Assembly: GCA_050250955.1 (NCBI GenBank) | Contig: JBFWNR010000002.1 | Coordinates: forward strand, 558,001 to 622,000 | Direction: 5' to 3' | Length of the DNA: 64,000 bases | DNA from: CAWAYR01 sp050250955 | GTDB lineage: Bacteria; Acidobacteriota; Vicinamibacteria; Vicinamibacterales; UBA2999 | Shown here: positions 1-9,939 of the stretch, piece by piece | Numbering within the stretch: the stretch's first letter is position 1 | Layout of the letters: the number at the start of each line of letters is the position of its first letter | The notes under the pieces: model-generated | Told to the model about the DNA's origin: nothing | The model's database searches: none | The model's input: only the letters and a program-made list of their open reading frames with translations | Program-made: the position numbers and the translations under genes

Positions 1-1
1 C

Positions 2-529
2 GCCGAACGCCTGGCGGCGTGGCACGACGAGTTCTGGGCCTGGGTGAAGACGCTGGCCTCGGCGGCGGTCTATGCCACGCTCATCGTCACCTTCGGCTTC
101 CAGGTCGCCCGGGTCGAAGGGCTCAGCATGGCGCCGACGCTCGACGACCAGGATCGGCTGATCGTCAACAAGCTGGTCTATCGCCTGTCCTCGCCGCGGC
201 GCAGCGACATCGTGATGCTCTACTACCCGCTCAACCCGGACAAATCGTTCGTCAAGCGGGTCATCGCCGAGGAAGGCGATCAGGTGCGGATCGTCGACGG
301 CCGCGTCTACGTCAACGACGTGCCGCTGCCCGACGACTACGTGCCCGAGGAGTACCGCAGCCACGACGACTGGGGTCCGCAGGTCATTCCCGAGGGCTAC
401 TACTTCGTCATGGGCGACCACCGGAACAACAGTTCCGACAGCCGCCACTGGGGCATGGTGCCGAAGAAGTACATCATCGGCAAGGTCCAGGTGCGGTGGT
501 GGCCGGTGCCTCAGGCCCGGGTGTTCTGA
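2..529 (+). CDS. lepB: Signal peptidase I (5' end outside window)
   Basis: Membrane serine protease that removes Sec and Tat signal peptides. Reading is open from the first bases of the window (AERLAAWHDEFWAWVKTL), so the true start lies upstream; the internal GTG at 44 is probably not the start. One transmembrane segment is followed by the EGLSMAPTL box with the catalytic Ser (codon 125-127) and by the VKRVIAEEGDQV box with the general-base Lys. The C-terminal box GDHRNNSSDSR is complete. The domain order and the hydrophobic anchor match the family. It overlaps or abuts the CDF transporter gene downstream, suggesting coupled translation. Confidence 0.94.
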   Translation, partial: AERLAAWHDEFWAWVKTLASAAVYATLIVTFGFQVARVEGLSMAPTLDDQDRLIVNKLVYRLSSPRRSDIVMLYYPLNPDKSFVKRVIAEEGDQVRIVDGRVYVNDVPLPDDYVPEEYRSHDDWGPQVIPEGYYFVMGDHRNNSSDSRHWGMVPKKYIIGKVQVRWWPVPQARVF

Positions 530-1470
530 ACGCGCACGCGCACGCCCGGCCGGCGCCGTCCGGCGCCGATCCCGACCGCTATCGCCGGGTCTCGGCGGTC
601 CTGCGCCGCGTCCTCGTCCTCAACCTCGCCGTGGCACTGGCCAAGGTCGCGTTCGGCGTGGCCAGCGGCGCGATCTCGATCCTCTCCGACGGCCTGCACT
701 CGATCACCGACAGCGCCTCGAACGTCGTCGCGATGGTCGGCGTCCGGCTGGCCGGCCGCCCTCCCGACGAGCACCACCCGTACGGCCACCGCAAGTTCGA
801 GACCATGGCCTCGGTGGGGATCCTCCTGTTCCTCCTGCTCGCCCTCGTCCAGGTGCTGGTCACGGCCGTCGAACGGCTGCGCTCGGGCGCGGTGCCGGGG
901 ATCTCGACGACCAGCTTCGTGGTGATGGGCGCGACCCTGGCCGTCAACCTGCTGGTCGTCGCCTACGAGCGGCGCGAGGGCCGGCGGCTGGTCAGCGAAG
1001 TCCTGCTCGCCGACGCCCGGCACACGACCAGCGACATCTTCACGTCGTGTGCCGTGATCGTCGCGCTCGCCGGCGTCTGGGCCGGCTACCCCGCCGCCGA
1101 TGCCTGGGCCGCGCTGCTCGTGGCCGGCTTCATCGGCTACGCCTGCTGGGGCATCGCCGATGAGACCTCACGCATCCTGGGCGATCGCATCGTCATCGCC
1201 GAGAGTGACGTGAGCGACGTCGTCCGCGCCGTGCCCGGCGTGCTGGGCTGCCACCGGATCCGCACCCGCGGCTCGGCCGACCACGTCTTCCTCGACCTGC
1301 ACGTGTGGATGCCGGCGGAGATGACGCTGGTCGACGCCCACGCGCTCTCCCACGTCGTCAAGGACCGTGTCATGCAGCGCTTCCCGCAGATCAAGGACGC
1401 CGTCATCCACATCGAGCCGCCGCCGATCGACTCGGCCGAGTCAGCGGCGTCGGCGCACCGGCCCGTCTAG
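499..1470 (+). CDS. Cation diffusion facilitator (CDF) metal exporter
   Basis: Inner-membrane divalent-metal/H+ antiporter. About 323 residues. The membrane domain carries the metal-site pattern HxxxD twice (SDGLHSITDS near the second helix and DARHTTSD near the fifth), the cytoplasmic HHPYGHRKFE loop typical of CDF proteins, and a C-terminal cytoplasmic ferredoxin-like domain (about residues 225-310). The start is uncertain: in-frame GTGs at 496 and 499 overlap the end of lepB by about 30 nt, and no ATG lies near. Metal specificity cannot be read from the sequence. Confidence 0.9.
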   Translation: MAGASGPGVLNAHAHARPAPSGADPDRYRRVSAVLRRVLVLNLAVALAKVAFGVASGAISILSDGLHSITDSASNVVAMVGVRLAGRPPDEHHPYGHRKFETMASVGILLFLLLALVQVLVTAVERLRSGAVPGISTTSFVVMGATLAVNLLVVAYERREGRRLVSEVLLADARHTTSDIFTSCAVIVALAGVWAGYPAADAWAALLVAGFIGYACWGIADETSRILGDRIVIAESDVSDVVRAVPGVLGCHRIRTRGSADHVFLDLHVWMPAEMTLVDAHALSHVVKDRVMQRFPQIKDAVIHIEPPPIDSAESAASAHRPV

Positions 1471-1489
1471 CCGCCAGCCGCCGTCAGGG

Positions 1490-1927
1490 TCACTTCGCGG
1501 TGGCGGGCTTCGACAACGGCTCGCCGGTCTTGCCGACGATCACGACCGAGATCACGGCCGGCTCGGTGGCACTGGCGTTGGCCGACGTGCTGTGCACCGA
1601 CCCCAGCGGCTCGAAGAACGACTGGCCGGGGCCGAGCGTTTTCGCCGGCTCGCCGTTGATCGCCCACTTGATGCTGCCCTTCACCACGTAGCCGAAGGTC
1701 GGCCCCGGGTGCTGGTGCGACGCGCTCACCGCGCCGGGTGGATAGGTGACCTCGAGCATGGTGCCGGTCCAGCCTTCGAACGGCGCGGCCAGTGGATGCG
1801 CCCCGAGCGGCCGCGAGCTGGTCGCCGTCGCCGGCGCGCCGGTCTGGGCACCGGGCGTGGCCGCGCCGAGCGTGGCGCCGCCCGCCACCGCGGCAAGTCC
1901 GGCCTGGAGCAGTTCTCGACGGTCCAT
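1490..1927 (-). CDS. Secreted cupin-domain protein
   Basis: 145 residues. The N-terminus MDRRELLQAGLAAVAGGA is a signal peptide, possibly Tat-like because of the RR before a hydrophobic stretch. The rest is a single small cupin barrel: SASHQHPGPTFGYVVKG holds the first-motif histidines, and PLGSVHS gives a later His, so a metal site is likely. A GAGGAG Shine-Dalgarno sequence lies about 10 nt before the ATG. It converges with the CDF gene and is divergent from the methyltransferase at 2021. Enzymatic role unknown; similar single-domain cupins are often annotated only by fold. Confidence 0.85.
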   Translation of the reverse strand: MDRRELLQAGLAAVAGGATLGAATPGAQTGAPATATSSRPLGAHPLAAPFEGWTGTMLEVTYPPGAVSASHQHPGPTFGYVVKGSIKWAINGEPAKTLGPGQSFFEPLGSVHSTSANASATEPAVISVVIVGKTGEPLSKPATAK

Positions 1928-2007
1928 GGATGGCTCTCCTCGGCGGACACGCTAGCACGAAGCGCCCGGGCCCGGGGCCGGGGATTCGGGGTCAGGGGCG
2001 CGGCTGG

Positions 2008-2013
2008 TACAGT
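2008..2013 (+). promoter_or_regulatory. -10 element (TACAGT) for the methyltransferase gene
   Basis: TACAGT lies 7 nt before the ATG at 2021, so the transcript should start at or next to the start codon. No -35 box or Shine-Dalgarno sequence is apparent. One of a repeated class in this window. Confidence 0.5.
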
Positions 2014-2020
2014 GCCGGGG

Positions 2021-2755
2021 ATGACGACACACCACATGTACACGAACCTCGCCGGCTGGTGGCCGCTGCTGTCGCCGGCGGAGGACTATCGCGAGGAAGC
2101 CGCCGACCTGCTGCCGTCGCTGCTGGCCGCGCCGGACACGCCCCCCCGCACCATGCTCGAACTGGGCGCGGGCGGGGGCAGCCTCGCCTCGCACCTCAAG
2201 GCGCACTTCGCGGTGACGTTGTCCGACCTCTCGCCGGGCATGCTCGACGTCAGCCGGGCGCTCAACCCGGAATGCGAACACGTCCAGGGCGACATGCGGA
2301 CGCTGGACCTCGGCCGCACCTTCGACCTCGTGCTGCTGCACGACGCGGTGATGTACATGACCACGCGCGAAGACCTGGCGCTGGCCCTGGCCACCGCCGC
2401 GCGGCACTGCCGGCTCGGGGGTGGCGTCGCCGTGCTGCCCGACTGCGTCCGCGAGACCCTGGACATCGACGTCGAGGGGGTCTCGACCGGCGGCGAGGAC
2501 CGCGCTGACGGCCGCGGGCTGCGCTACATGGAATGGAGCTGGGATCCCGATCCCGACGACACCGAGTACATCACCGCCTACAGCTTCGTGGTCCGGCACG
2601 CCGACGGCCGGGTGGACTTCGAGGGCGACGTCCACCACAACGGCGTGTTTCCACGCGCGACGTGGCGCGAGGCCCTGGCCGACGCCGGCTTCGACGCCAC
2701 GTCGCGGATCGATCGGTGGAACCGCGATGTGTTCACCGGCCGGCGGATCCGCTGA
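2021..2755 (+). CDS. SAM-dependent class I methyltransferase
   Basis: 244 residues, cytoplasmic. The start ATG at 2021 begins MTTHHMYTNLAGWW and is preceded by a -10-like box. Motif I is LELGAGGGSLASHL, the acidic residue of motif II is in TLSDLSPGMLDVSR, and the post-I motif is FDLVLLHDAVMYM. The C-terminal part (DDTEYITAYSFVVRHADG) resembles the substrate lid of methyltransferase-25-type small-molecule enzymes. No substrate can be assigned. It is convergent with the acyltransferase downstream. Confidence 0.88.
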   Translation: MTTHHMYTNLAGWWPLLSPAEDYREEAADLLPSLLAAPDTPPRTMLELGAGGGSLASHLKAHFAVTLSDLSPGMLDVSRALNPECEHVQGDMRTLDLGRTFDLVLLHDAVMYMTTREDLALALATAARHCRLGGGVAVLPDCVRETLDIDVEGVSTGGEDRADGRGLRYMEWSWDPDPDDTEYITAYSFVVRHADGRVDFEGDVHHNGVFPRATWREALADAGFDATSRIDRWNRDVFTGRRIR

Positions 2756-2764
2756 TGCGGCGGG

Positions 2765-3850
2765 TCAGTCGTCGCGGCGGATGACGTAGGGCACGCGGCG
2801 CTTGAGCCGCAGCACCGGTGTTTCGACCCACCTCCACATCAGCGCGGCCAACCCCAGGGTGGTCGCGGCGTAGAGCCCGGCGCGACCCGCTGGCGACGAC
2901 GGCACGACCCGGTCGAGCCCGGCGCGGCTGAAGGCCGCGAAGACGACGACGGGGGCGAACGCGTGGATCAGGTAGGCGCCGTAGCTGATGCGGCCGACGG
3001 CGCGCACGGCGGGATGGGAAAGGAGCGTGCCGCCGATCCCGCCGGCGCCGCGCGTCGCGGCGGCGACCAGCCAGACGAACACCAGCCCCTGGGCGAGCTG
3101 CCGCCACACCGCGACCGCCGCGCCCGGCGGCGCGACACGGTCGGCGACGGCCAGGACGAGCCAGGCGGTCAACCCGAGGAGCGCCGACCATCCGCGGGCC
3201 ACGGTCGGCACGCGGTCGGGCCACCGCCACCACGACCAGGCGAGCCAGGCGCCGAGGCCGAGCGAATCGGCGCTGCCGCCCGGCACGAGCGCCCAGAACG
3301 ACTCGTCCAGGCCGCGGCTGGCCGCCGCCCAGCGCGCCAGCGGTCCGGTGAGGACCACGGTCGCCAGGATTGGCCCCAGGGACCGGGCCGGGACGACGAC
3401 GACCAGCCACGGCCACAGCAGGTAGAACTGCTCCTCGACCGCGAGCGACCAGAAGTGGCTGAGGTGCCCCTGCCACTCGCGCTCGGCGGCGATGAACAGG
3501 TTCGAGCCGTAGGCGGCATGCCAGGGCCAGGTCGCCCGGGCCAGCGGCACGTCGGCGAGGACGGCCACGCCGAGCACCAGGTAGAACGCCGGGAACAGCC
3601 GCAGCGCCCGGCGGGCGTAGAAGCGCCCGATCGCCGCCCCACGGTCCGGAGCGGCCCGGAGATCGAGCAGGATGCGGGTGATGAGAAAGCCGCTGAGGAC
3701 GAAGAAGAGGTGGACACCGGCGCCGAGCGGCACGCCGAACTGCCACGCCGGGAGCCAGTGCGACCAGGCCACGGCGGCGACCGCGGCGGCGCGCAGGCCG
3801 TCGAGCTGCGGCGAGTAGGCGGCCGGCGGCGGCGCGGGCGCGGGAGTCAC
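2765..3850 (-). CDS. Membrane acyltransferase (acyltransferase family 3, OafA/YrhL type)
   Basis: 361 residues with about ten hydrophobic segments. The N-terminal YSPQLDGLRAAAVAAVAWSHW motif, with its conserved Arg and His, and LFFVLSGFLITRIL are diagnostic of acyltransferase_3. SHFWSLAVEEQFYLLWP is the other family hallmark. Members transfer acetyl or other acyl groups to cell-surface glycans at the inner membrane. There is no fused SGNH domain. It lies 49 nt downstream of moaC on the same strand, but no functional link to it is evident. Confidence 0.92.
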   Translation of the reverse strand: MTPAPAPPPAAYSPQLDGLRAAAVAAVAWSHWLPAWQFGVPLGAGVHLFFVLSGFLITRILLDLRAAPDRGAAIGRFYARRALRLFPAFYLVLGVAVLADVPLARATWPWHAAYGSNLFIAAEREWQGHLSHFWSLAVEEQFYLLWPWLVVVVPARSLGPILATVVLTGPLARWAAASRGLDESFWALVPGGSADSLGLGAWLAWSWWRWPDRVPTVARGWSALLGLTAWLVLAVADRVAPPGAAVAVWRQLAQGLVFVWLVAAATRGAGGIGGTLLSHPAVRAVGRISYGAYLIHAFAPVVVFAAFSRAGLDRVVPSSPAGRAGLYAATTLGLAALMWRWVETPVLRLKRRVPYVIRRDD

Positions 3851-3899
3851 GACCCCTCGGCCGGCGCCGCCACCTCCTGCCGGGTCGCGATCACGGCCG

Positions 3900-4394
3900 T
3901 CACGTCCGCGGCCGGCGAGACCGCCGGTAGTGGCCCGAACGGCCGCCGCGCTTCTCTTCGAGGCGGACGTCGCCGATGACCATCGTCCTGTCCACGGCCT
4001 TGACCATGTCGTAGACCGTCAACGCCGCCCCGGCCACCGCGGTCAGCGCTTCCATTTCGACACCGGTCTGGCCGCTCACGCGGACGCGAGCCCGGATGGC
4101 CACGCCGCGGGCCGTCGGCGTCACCTCGACCTCGATGCCGGTCAAGGCCAGCGGATGGCACAGCGGAATCAGTTCGGCCGTGCGCTTGGCGGCCAGGATG
4201 CCGGCGAGGCGGGCGGCCTCGAGCGGACTGCCCTTCTTCAACGCGCCGCGGCGCAACGCCTCGCGCGCCGCCTTCGACATCGTGACCAGGCCCGAGGCCA
4301 CGGCCTCGCGGGTCGTGACGGCCTTGTCGCCGACGTCGACCATCCGGATCCGACCCCGCGGATCGACGTGCGTCAGTCGCCTGGATTCGGCCAT
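3900..4394 (-). CDS. moaC: Cyclic pyranopterin monophosphate synthase
   Basis: Converts the MoaA product (3',8-cyclo-7,8-dihydro-GTP) to cyclic pyranopterin monophosphate in molybdenum cofactor synthesis. The family signatures are complete: MVDVGDKAVTTREA, the AELIPLCHPLALTGIEV block with the active-site His-Pro, GVEMEALTAVAGAALTVYDM, and LEEKRGGRSGHY. The ATG at 4394 (MAESRRLTHVD) is chosen because a TACAAT box sits 7 nt upstream; an ATG 18 nt earlier would fall inside that box. No other moa gene is nearby. The product is consistent with the Mo-pterin oxidoreductase at 35854-37917. Confidence 0.96.
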   Translation of the reverse strand: MAESRRLTHVDPRGRIRMVDVGDKAVTTREAVASGLVTMSKAAREALRRGALKKGSPLEAARLAGILAAKRTAELIPLCHPLALTGIEVEVTPTARGVAIRARVRVSGQTGVEMEALTAVAGAALTVYDMVKAVDRTMVIGDVRLEEKRGGRSGHYRRSRRPRT

Positions 4395-4401
4395 GCGCCT
4401 C

Positions 4402-4407
4402 ATTGTA
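4402..4407 (-). promoter_or_regulatory. -10 element (TACAAT) for moaC
   Basis: On the minus strand TACAAT is followed by 7 nt and then the moaC ATG at 4394, predicting a leaderless or near-leaderless transcript. No Shine-Dalgarno sequence fits in the gap. Confidence 0.55.
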
Positions 4408-4480
4408 TGCACCCGGGGCGCGGGTTCGCCGTCGGCCCGATCAAGCGATCACGCGATCGATTGATCACCACGTGCGGGCG

Positions 4481-5137
4481 TCAGTTCTCGCCGTCGCCGT
4501 GGGCCAGGAAGAACGACAGGCTCTCGAGCGACACCGTCAGGTCGACGCTCTTCAACTTGATACCGGCCGGAACCTTGAGGGTCCCGGGCGAGAAGTTCAG
4601 CACCGCCTTGACGCCGCTGCCGGCCACCTGGTCGAGCACGTGCTGCGCGGACTCGGCGGGCACGGCCAGGACCACGATGTCCACCCGTTCGCGGCGCAGC
4701 ACCCGCCGCAGGTCCTTGATGTCGTGGATCGGTACCCCCGACCGGGACTCGTCGCCGATCTTGGCGTCGGCGCTGTCGAAGAGCGCGACGATCTCGAACC
4801 CCTCGCGGCGGAACCCCGGGTAGTCGGCCAGCGCCAGTCCGAGGTTGCCGGCGCCGAGCACGGCGACGCGCAGCTTGCGGTCGAGGCCGAGGATCTGCCG
4901 CAGGTGCAGCTTCAGGTCCTTGACGTAGTAGCCGACGCCACGCACGCCGAACTCGCCGAAGTAGGCCAGGTCCTTGCGGATCTGGGCCGCGTTCAGATGG
5001 AACTGCTCGGCGAGGGCCTGCGACGAGATGGTCTCGACGCCGGCGGCCTCGAGCTGGGTCAGGCACCGGAGATAGACGGAGAGGCGGCCGGTGGTGAGCT
5101 CGGACACCTGTTCGGCGGCGGCTTTTCGCTTGTTCAT
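4481..5137 (-). CDS. rex: Redox-sensing transcriptional repressor Rex
   Basis: NADH-responsive repressor of respiration and fermentation genes. About 218 residues. The N-terminal winged helix (SVYLRCLTQLEAAG, SSQALAEQFHLNAAQIRKDL, GVRGVGYYV) is followed by a Rossmann NAD(H) domain with VAVLGAGNLGLAL and by VDIVVLAVPAESAQ. The ATG at 5137 (MNKRKAAA) is preferred; an in-frame GTG at 5146 is also possible. Neither has a Shine-Dalgarno sequence. A Rex-like palindrome covers the start codon and a promoter lies just upstream, so autoregulation is likely. Divergent from the OPT transporter, which may share this control. Confidence 0.96.
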   Translation of the reverse strand: MNKRKAAAEQVSELTTGRLSVYLRCLTQLEAAGVETISSQALAEQFHLNAAQIRKDLAYFGEFGVRGVGYYVKDLKLHLRQILGLDRKLRVAVLGAGNLGLALADYPGFRREGFEIVALFDSADAKIGDESRSGVPIHDIKDLRRVLRRERVDIVVLAVPAESAQHVLDQVAGSGVKAVLNFSPGTLKVPAGIKLKSVDLTVSLESLSFFLAHGDGEN

Positions 5138-5150
5138 AGAATTCACAAGC
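5128..5150. promoter_or_regulatory. Putative Rex operator over the rex start
   Basis: The inverted repeat has arms GCTTGT and ACAAGC. Read on the minus strand the core is TTGTGAA-TTCTA-TGAACAA. The known Rex consensus is TTGTGAA-N4-TTCACAA: the left half is perfect, the right half matches 5 of 7, and the spacer is one base longer. It overlaps the rex ATG and lies just downstream of the predicted rex transcription start, a classic position for repression. Confidence 0.65.
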
Positions 5151-5156
5151 GCGACC

Positions 5157-5185
5157 AGAATAGGCGAAAGCGCCCATCGGGTAAA
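5157..5185 (-). promoter_or_regulatory. rex promoter (TTTACC-17-TATTCT)
   Basis: On the minus strand TTTACC (5180-5185) and TATTCT (5157-5162) are separated by exactly 17 nt, each matching 4 of 6 sigma-70 consensus positions. The predicted start lies about 5150, immediately before the Rex-like palindrome. Confidence 0.55.
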
Positions 5186-5210
5186 GCGCCGGGGCGCGCG
5201 AGGTCTGCGT

Positions 5211-5216
5211 TACCAT
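5211..5216 (+). promoter_or_regulatory. -10 element (TACCAT) for the OPT transporter gene
   Basis: TACCAT lies 8 nt before the ATG at 5225. It belongs to the start-proximal TANNNT class. No Shine-Dalgarno sequence is visible between it and the start. Confidence 0.4.
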
Positions 5217-5224
5217 CCCGCGCT

Positions 5225-7207
<1,983 letters not shown>

Positions 7208-7238
7208 CGCGCGGCGCGGCGTGCGGCCCGGCCGCCGA

Positions 7239-9353
7239 TCAGGAGACGATGCGGAAAGCGTAGGTGACCGACTCGGTCGCGTCACCCCGGGTCGCCGTCA
7301 CTTCGACGACGTACTCACCCATGGCCAGCGGGGCCAGCGACACCTCGGCCAGGGCCACGCGCAGCTGCAGCGACTCGTCCAGCCGCTCGGCGAGCGTCAC
7401 CGGCACGGCCATCGGCTGGCCGAGCCGGTTCAGCAGCCGCGCGGTCAGCGTCGCGCCGGCATCGAGGATCGGGGTCTCGACCTGCAGCCGCTCGGTGCGA
7501 CGGAACCGCGGGTCGGCGGTCGGCTCGAACAGCCGCGCCGTGCCCGGCCCGCGGCGGGAGGCGACGGCCGCCGAGCCGAGCAGCCCGTCGGCCGGCGGCA
7601 CCGTCACCACGGTCGACAGTGTGAGCGGCAGGCGCACGCCCTCGGCACGGATCTCGGCCCGCACCTGATACTGCCCGGGCGGCAGCACCTCACGCGCCGG
7701 GTGGCGGACCGCGAAGACGCGGCTCCCTGCCTCGAGGGTGATCGCCTCGCCACTGGTCGCCGGCAGTCCGCTGGCGATCGTCGCCGGCGCGACCTCGACG
7801 CGCACGGTCGCGCCCTGCGCCCACTCCGGTTCGGCCACGACGGCGCGATCCAGTTCCACGGTCGCCTGGACGTAGCCGGCGCCGCCGGCGGCCTGCAGGT
7901 AGACCTGCGGCCGGGTGCGTCGGCTGCCCGGCAGCCGCGCCAGGGCGTCGCGGACGGTCGGGGGCGGGCCGGACGGGCCGGACGGGGCGGCGCTCTGACC
8001 GGCCGAGAACTCGGCCGTCGTGGGCGCCAGATACCCGGGCCGCGATCGCACGTCGAGCCCGGGCCGCTTCACCCGGACGGTCAGGCGGCGATAGCGGCCG
8101 TCGAGCTTCTGGTTGGTGGACACGTAGCCGAGCAGATAGTAGGCGCCGATGTCGGTCAGCAGCCGGGGCATGGCCCGCTCGATGTTGGTGTTGAGCACGA
8201 CCGTGCCGTCGGTGTCGGCCGCCAGCGTGCGCAGGCCGTCCTGGCGCCGGCGCAGTGCCGCGGCATCGGCGGTCGGGGTCGGCGGTCGGCCCGGACCGAT
8301 CGGCGCGTCGAAGGCGACCAGGCCACGCGGGTCGATCGGGTAGAAGCTGACGTTGGCGCGGTTGGCGCGTTGCCGCATCTGCTGGAACTCCAGGCCGAAG
8401 TCGGTCGTCGCCAGCAGGGCGCGCTCGCGCTCGCACGACTGCAGGGAGCGCCCGCCGTCCTGACCGGCATCGCTCGCCAGTCGACCGCCCGGCGCGATGC
8501 CGATCGTCGGCCCGCCGGGCGGCGGCGACGACTCGAGGACGCGGGCCAGGCGCTCGTCGGGGCCCGGCAGCGCCCAGCCTTCGGTGAGGAGCAGCACGAA
8601 GGTCCGCTCGTCGCGGACCCGCTCGACCTCGGTGAGGAGGTCGTCGAGCGCCCTGAGCGTCGCCCGTTCGCGACGCCGGGCGATGACGGCGTCGGCCATC
8701 CCGGCGGTGTCCGCGACGTCGGGATAGCAGCGGCGCAGCTCGTCCTCGCGCGGGTCGGCGGTGGTCAACGCGCCGCGGCGGCCCCAGGCCCAGTTGTCGG
8801 CCAGCATCCGGTCGATCGAAGTGGTTCGTGGCGAGTAGGTGATGTTGCGGGCCGAGATCTCCGGGGTCATCACCCCGACCAGATCGTCCTCGCCCACGAC
8901 CCGGTCGAGGAGCGCCGCAATCGGGTTCCGGGCGCGATACGAGCCCTCGACCTGGACGTGCAGGGTGTCGAGGAACAGCACGAACACGCGGGCATCGGGC
9001 TGGGCGGCGCGCGCCTGCGACTCGGCCACCGTGTTCGGCTCGACGCGGGCCGAGTCGGGCACCCCGCCACGGGGCTGGACCAGTTCGAACGAGGTCACGG
9101 CCTGCGGCGCGGTGTCCTCGAGCACCTCGAAGTCGTCGGCCGTCAGGTCGGTGACCGCGACACCGTCCCTGGCGACGTAGACGTCGAGCCGCACCAGGTT
9201 GGTGCCGCCGCGGAAGCGCGGCTCCTGGCCGCTGGCGTCCTGGGCAGCGCCCCCGGCGCCGGGCGTGGATCCGCCGAGGGCGACCGCGCTGAGCGCCAGC
9301 GCCAGCGCCAGGTGACGGTCACGCGGTAAGCGTCGTCGGGGGCGCGGAGACAT
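7239..9353 (-). CDS. Secreted VWFA-related protein (acidobacterial type)
   Basis: 704 residues with an N-terminal signal peptide (RHLALALALSAVALGG). GTNLVRLDVYVARDGVAVTDL and the block around VFVLFLDTLHVQ, then NVSFYPIDPRGL, fit the VWFA-related family that is strongly expanded in Acidobacteria. The MIDAS-type serines of a classical VWA are not preserved, so metal-dependent adhesion is doubtful. The C-terminal half looks like beta-rich repeats. Its start overlaps the end of the DUF4126 gene by 35 nt, so they are probably cotranscribed. Function unknown; it is a good taxonomic marker. Confidence 0.9.
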   Translation of the reverse strand: MSPRPRRRLPRDRHLALALALSAVALGGSTPGAGGAAQDASGQEPRFRGGTNLVRLDVYVARDGVAVTDLTADDFEVLEDTAPQAVTSFELVQPRGGVPDSARVEPNTVAESQARAAQPDARVFVLFLDTLHVQVEGSYRARNPIAALLDRVVGEDDLVGVMTPEISARNITYSPRTTSIDRMLADNWAWGRRGALTTADPREDELRRCYPDVADTAGMADAVIARRRERATLRALDDLLTEVERVRDERTFVLLLTEGWALPGPDERLARVLESSPPPGGPTIGIAPGGRLASDAGQDGGRSLQSCERERALLATTDFGLEFQQMRQRANRANVSFYPIDPRGLVAFDAPIGPGRPPTPTADAAALRRRQDGLRTLAADTDGTVVLNTNIERAMPRLLTDIGAYYLLGYVSTNQKLDGRYRRLTVRVKRPGLDVRSRPGYLAPTTAEFSAGQSAAPSGPSGPPPTVRDALARLPGSRRTRPQVYLQAAGGAGYVQATVELDRAVVAEPEWAQGATVRVEVAPATIASGLPATSGEAITLEAGSRVFAVRHPAREVLPPGQYQVRAEIRAEGVRLPLTLSTVVTVPPADGLLGSAAVASRRGPGTARLFEPTADPRFRRTERLQVETPILDAGATLTARLLNRLGQPMAVPVTLAERLDESLQLRVALAEVSLAPLAMGEYVVEVTATRGDATESVTYAFRIVS

Positions 9354-9936
9354 CGTCGGGAGGCGCGGCCGAGGCGGCGCGACGCAGCCAGCGTATCAGC
9401 TTGCGGGCCGCCAGGACGATGACCAGCACGCAGGCCACGGTGACCACCAGCGCGGCAATGGGGAACGCGAAGGCCAGCAGACCCAGCCCGACGACGAAGA
9501 GGTCCTCGGCGACGCTGAACACCCAGTTGCTGAACGGCTCGGGACTGACGTTGACCGCCGCGCGCGTTCCTGCCTTGGTGAAGTGGCCGCCGGCGGCCAG
9601 CGTGCCGCCGGCCGCGGCGATGAGCACCTGCAGCCACGGCGACGCCTCGCCGAGCGTGGTGACCGCCACCAGCGCCCCGCCCAGCGGCCGCACCACCGTG
9701 TGCACGGCATCCCACAGCGAGTCCACCCACGGCACCTTGTCGGCGACGAACTCGATCACGTAGAGCACCAGCGCGGCGCCGATGATCCAGTCGTTGTCGA
9801 AGAAGGCGAACTGGGGCGGGAGGGCGACCAGATCGAACCGCACCGCCAGCCCGAGCATCGCCACCGTGGCGTAGAGGTTCACCCCGGCGGCGAGCGAGAA
9901 GGCGAGCGTGCGACCGGCGGTGGCCAGGATCTCCAT
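9319..9936 (-). CDS. DUF4126 membrane protein
   Basis: 205 residues with four to six hydrophobic segments. The conserved family features are visible: the N-terminal AAGVNLYATVAMLGLAVR, then IEFVADKVPWVDSLWD and the Gly/Ala-rich segment LIAAAGGTLAAGGHFTKAGTRAAVN. The role of DUF4126 is not established. Three nt separate it from plsC upstream and it overlaps the VWFA gene downstream, giving a plsC-DUF4126-VWFA transcription unit. Confidence 0.89.
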   Translation of the reverse strand: MEILATAGRTLAFSLAAGVNLYATVAMLGLAVRFDLVALPPQFAFFDNDWIIGAALVLYVIEFVADKVPWVDSLWDAVHTVVRPLGGALVAVTTLGEASPWLQVLIAAAGGTLAAGGHFTKAGTRAAVNVSPEPFSNWVFSVAEDLFVVGLGLLAFAFPIAALVVTVACVLVIVLAARKLIRWLRRAASAAPPDDVSAPPTTLTA

Positions 9937-9939
9937 GGG

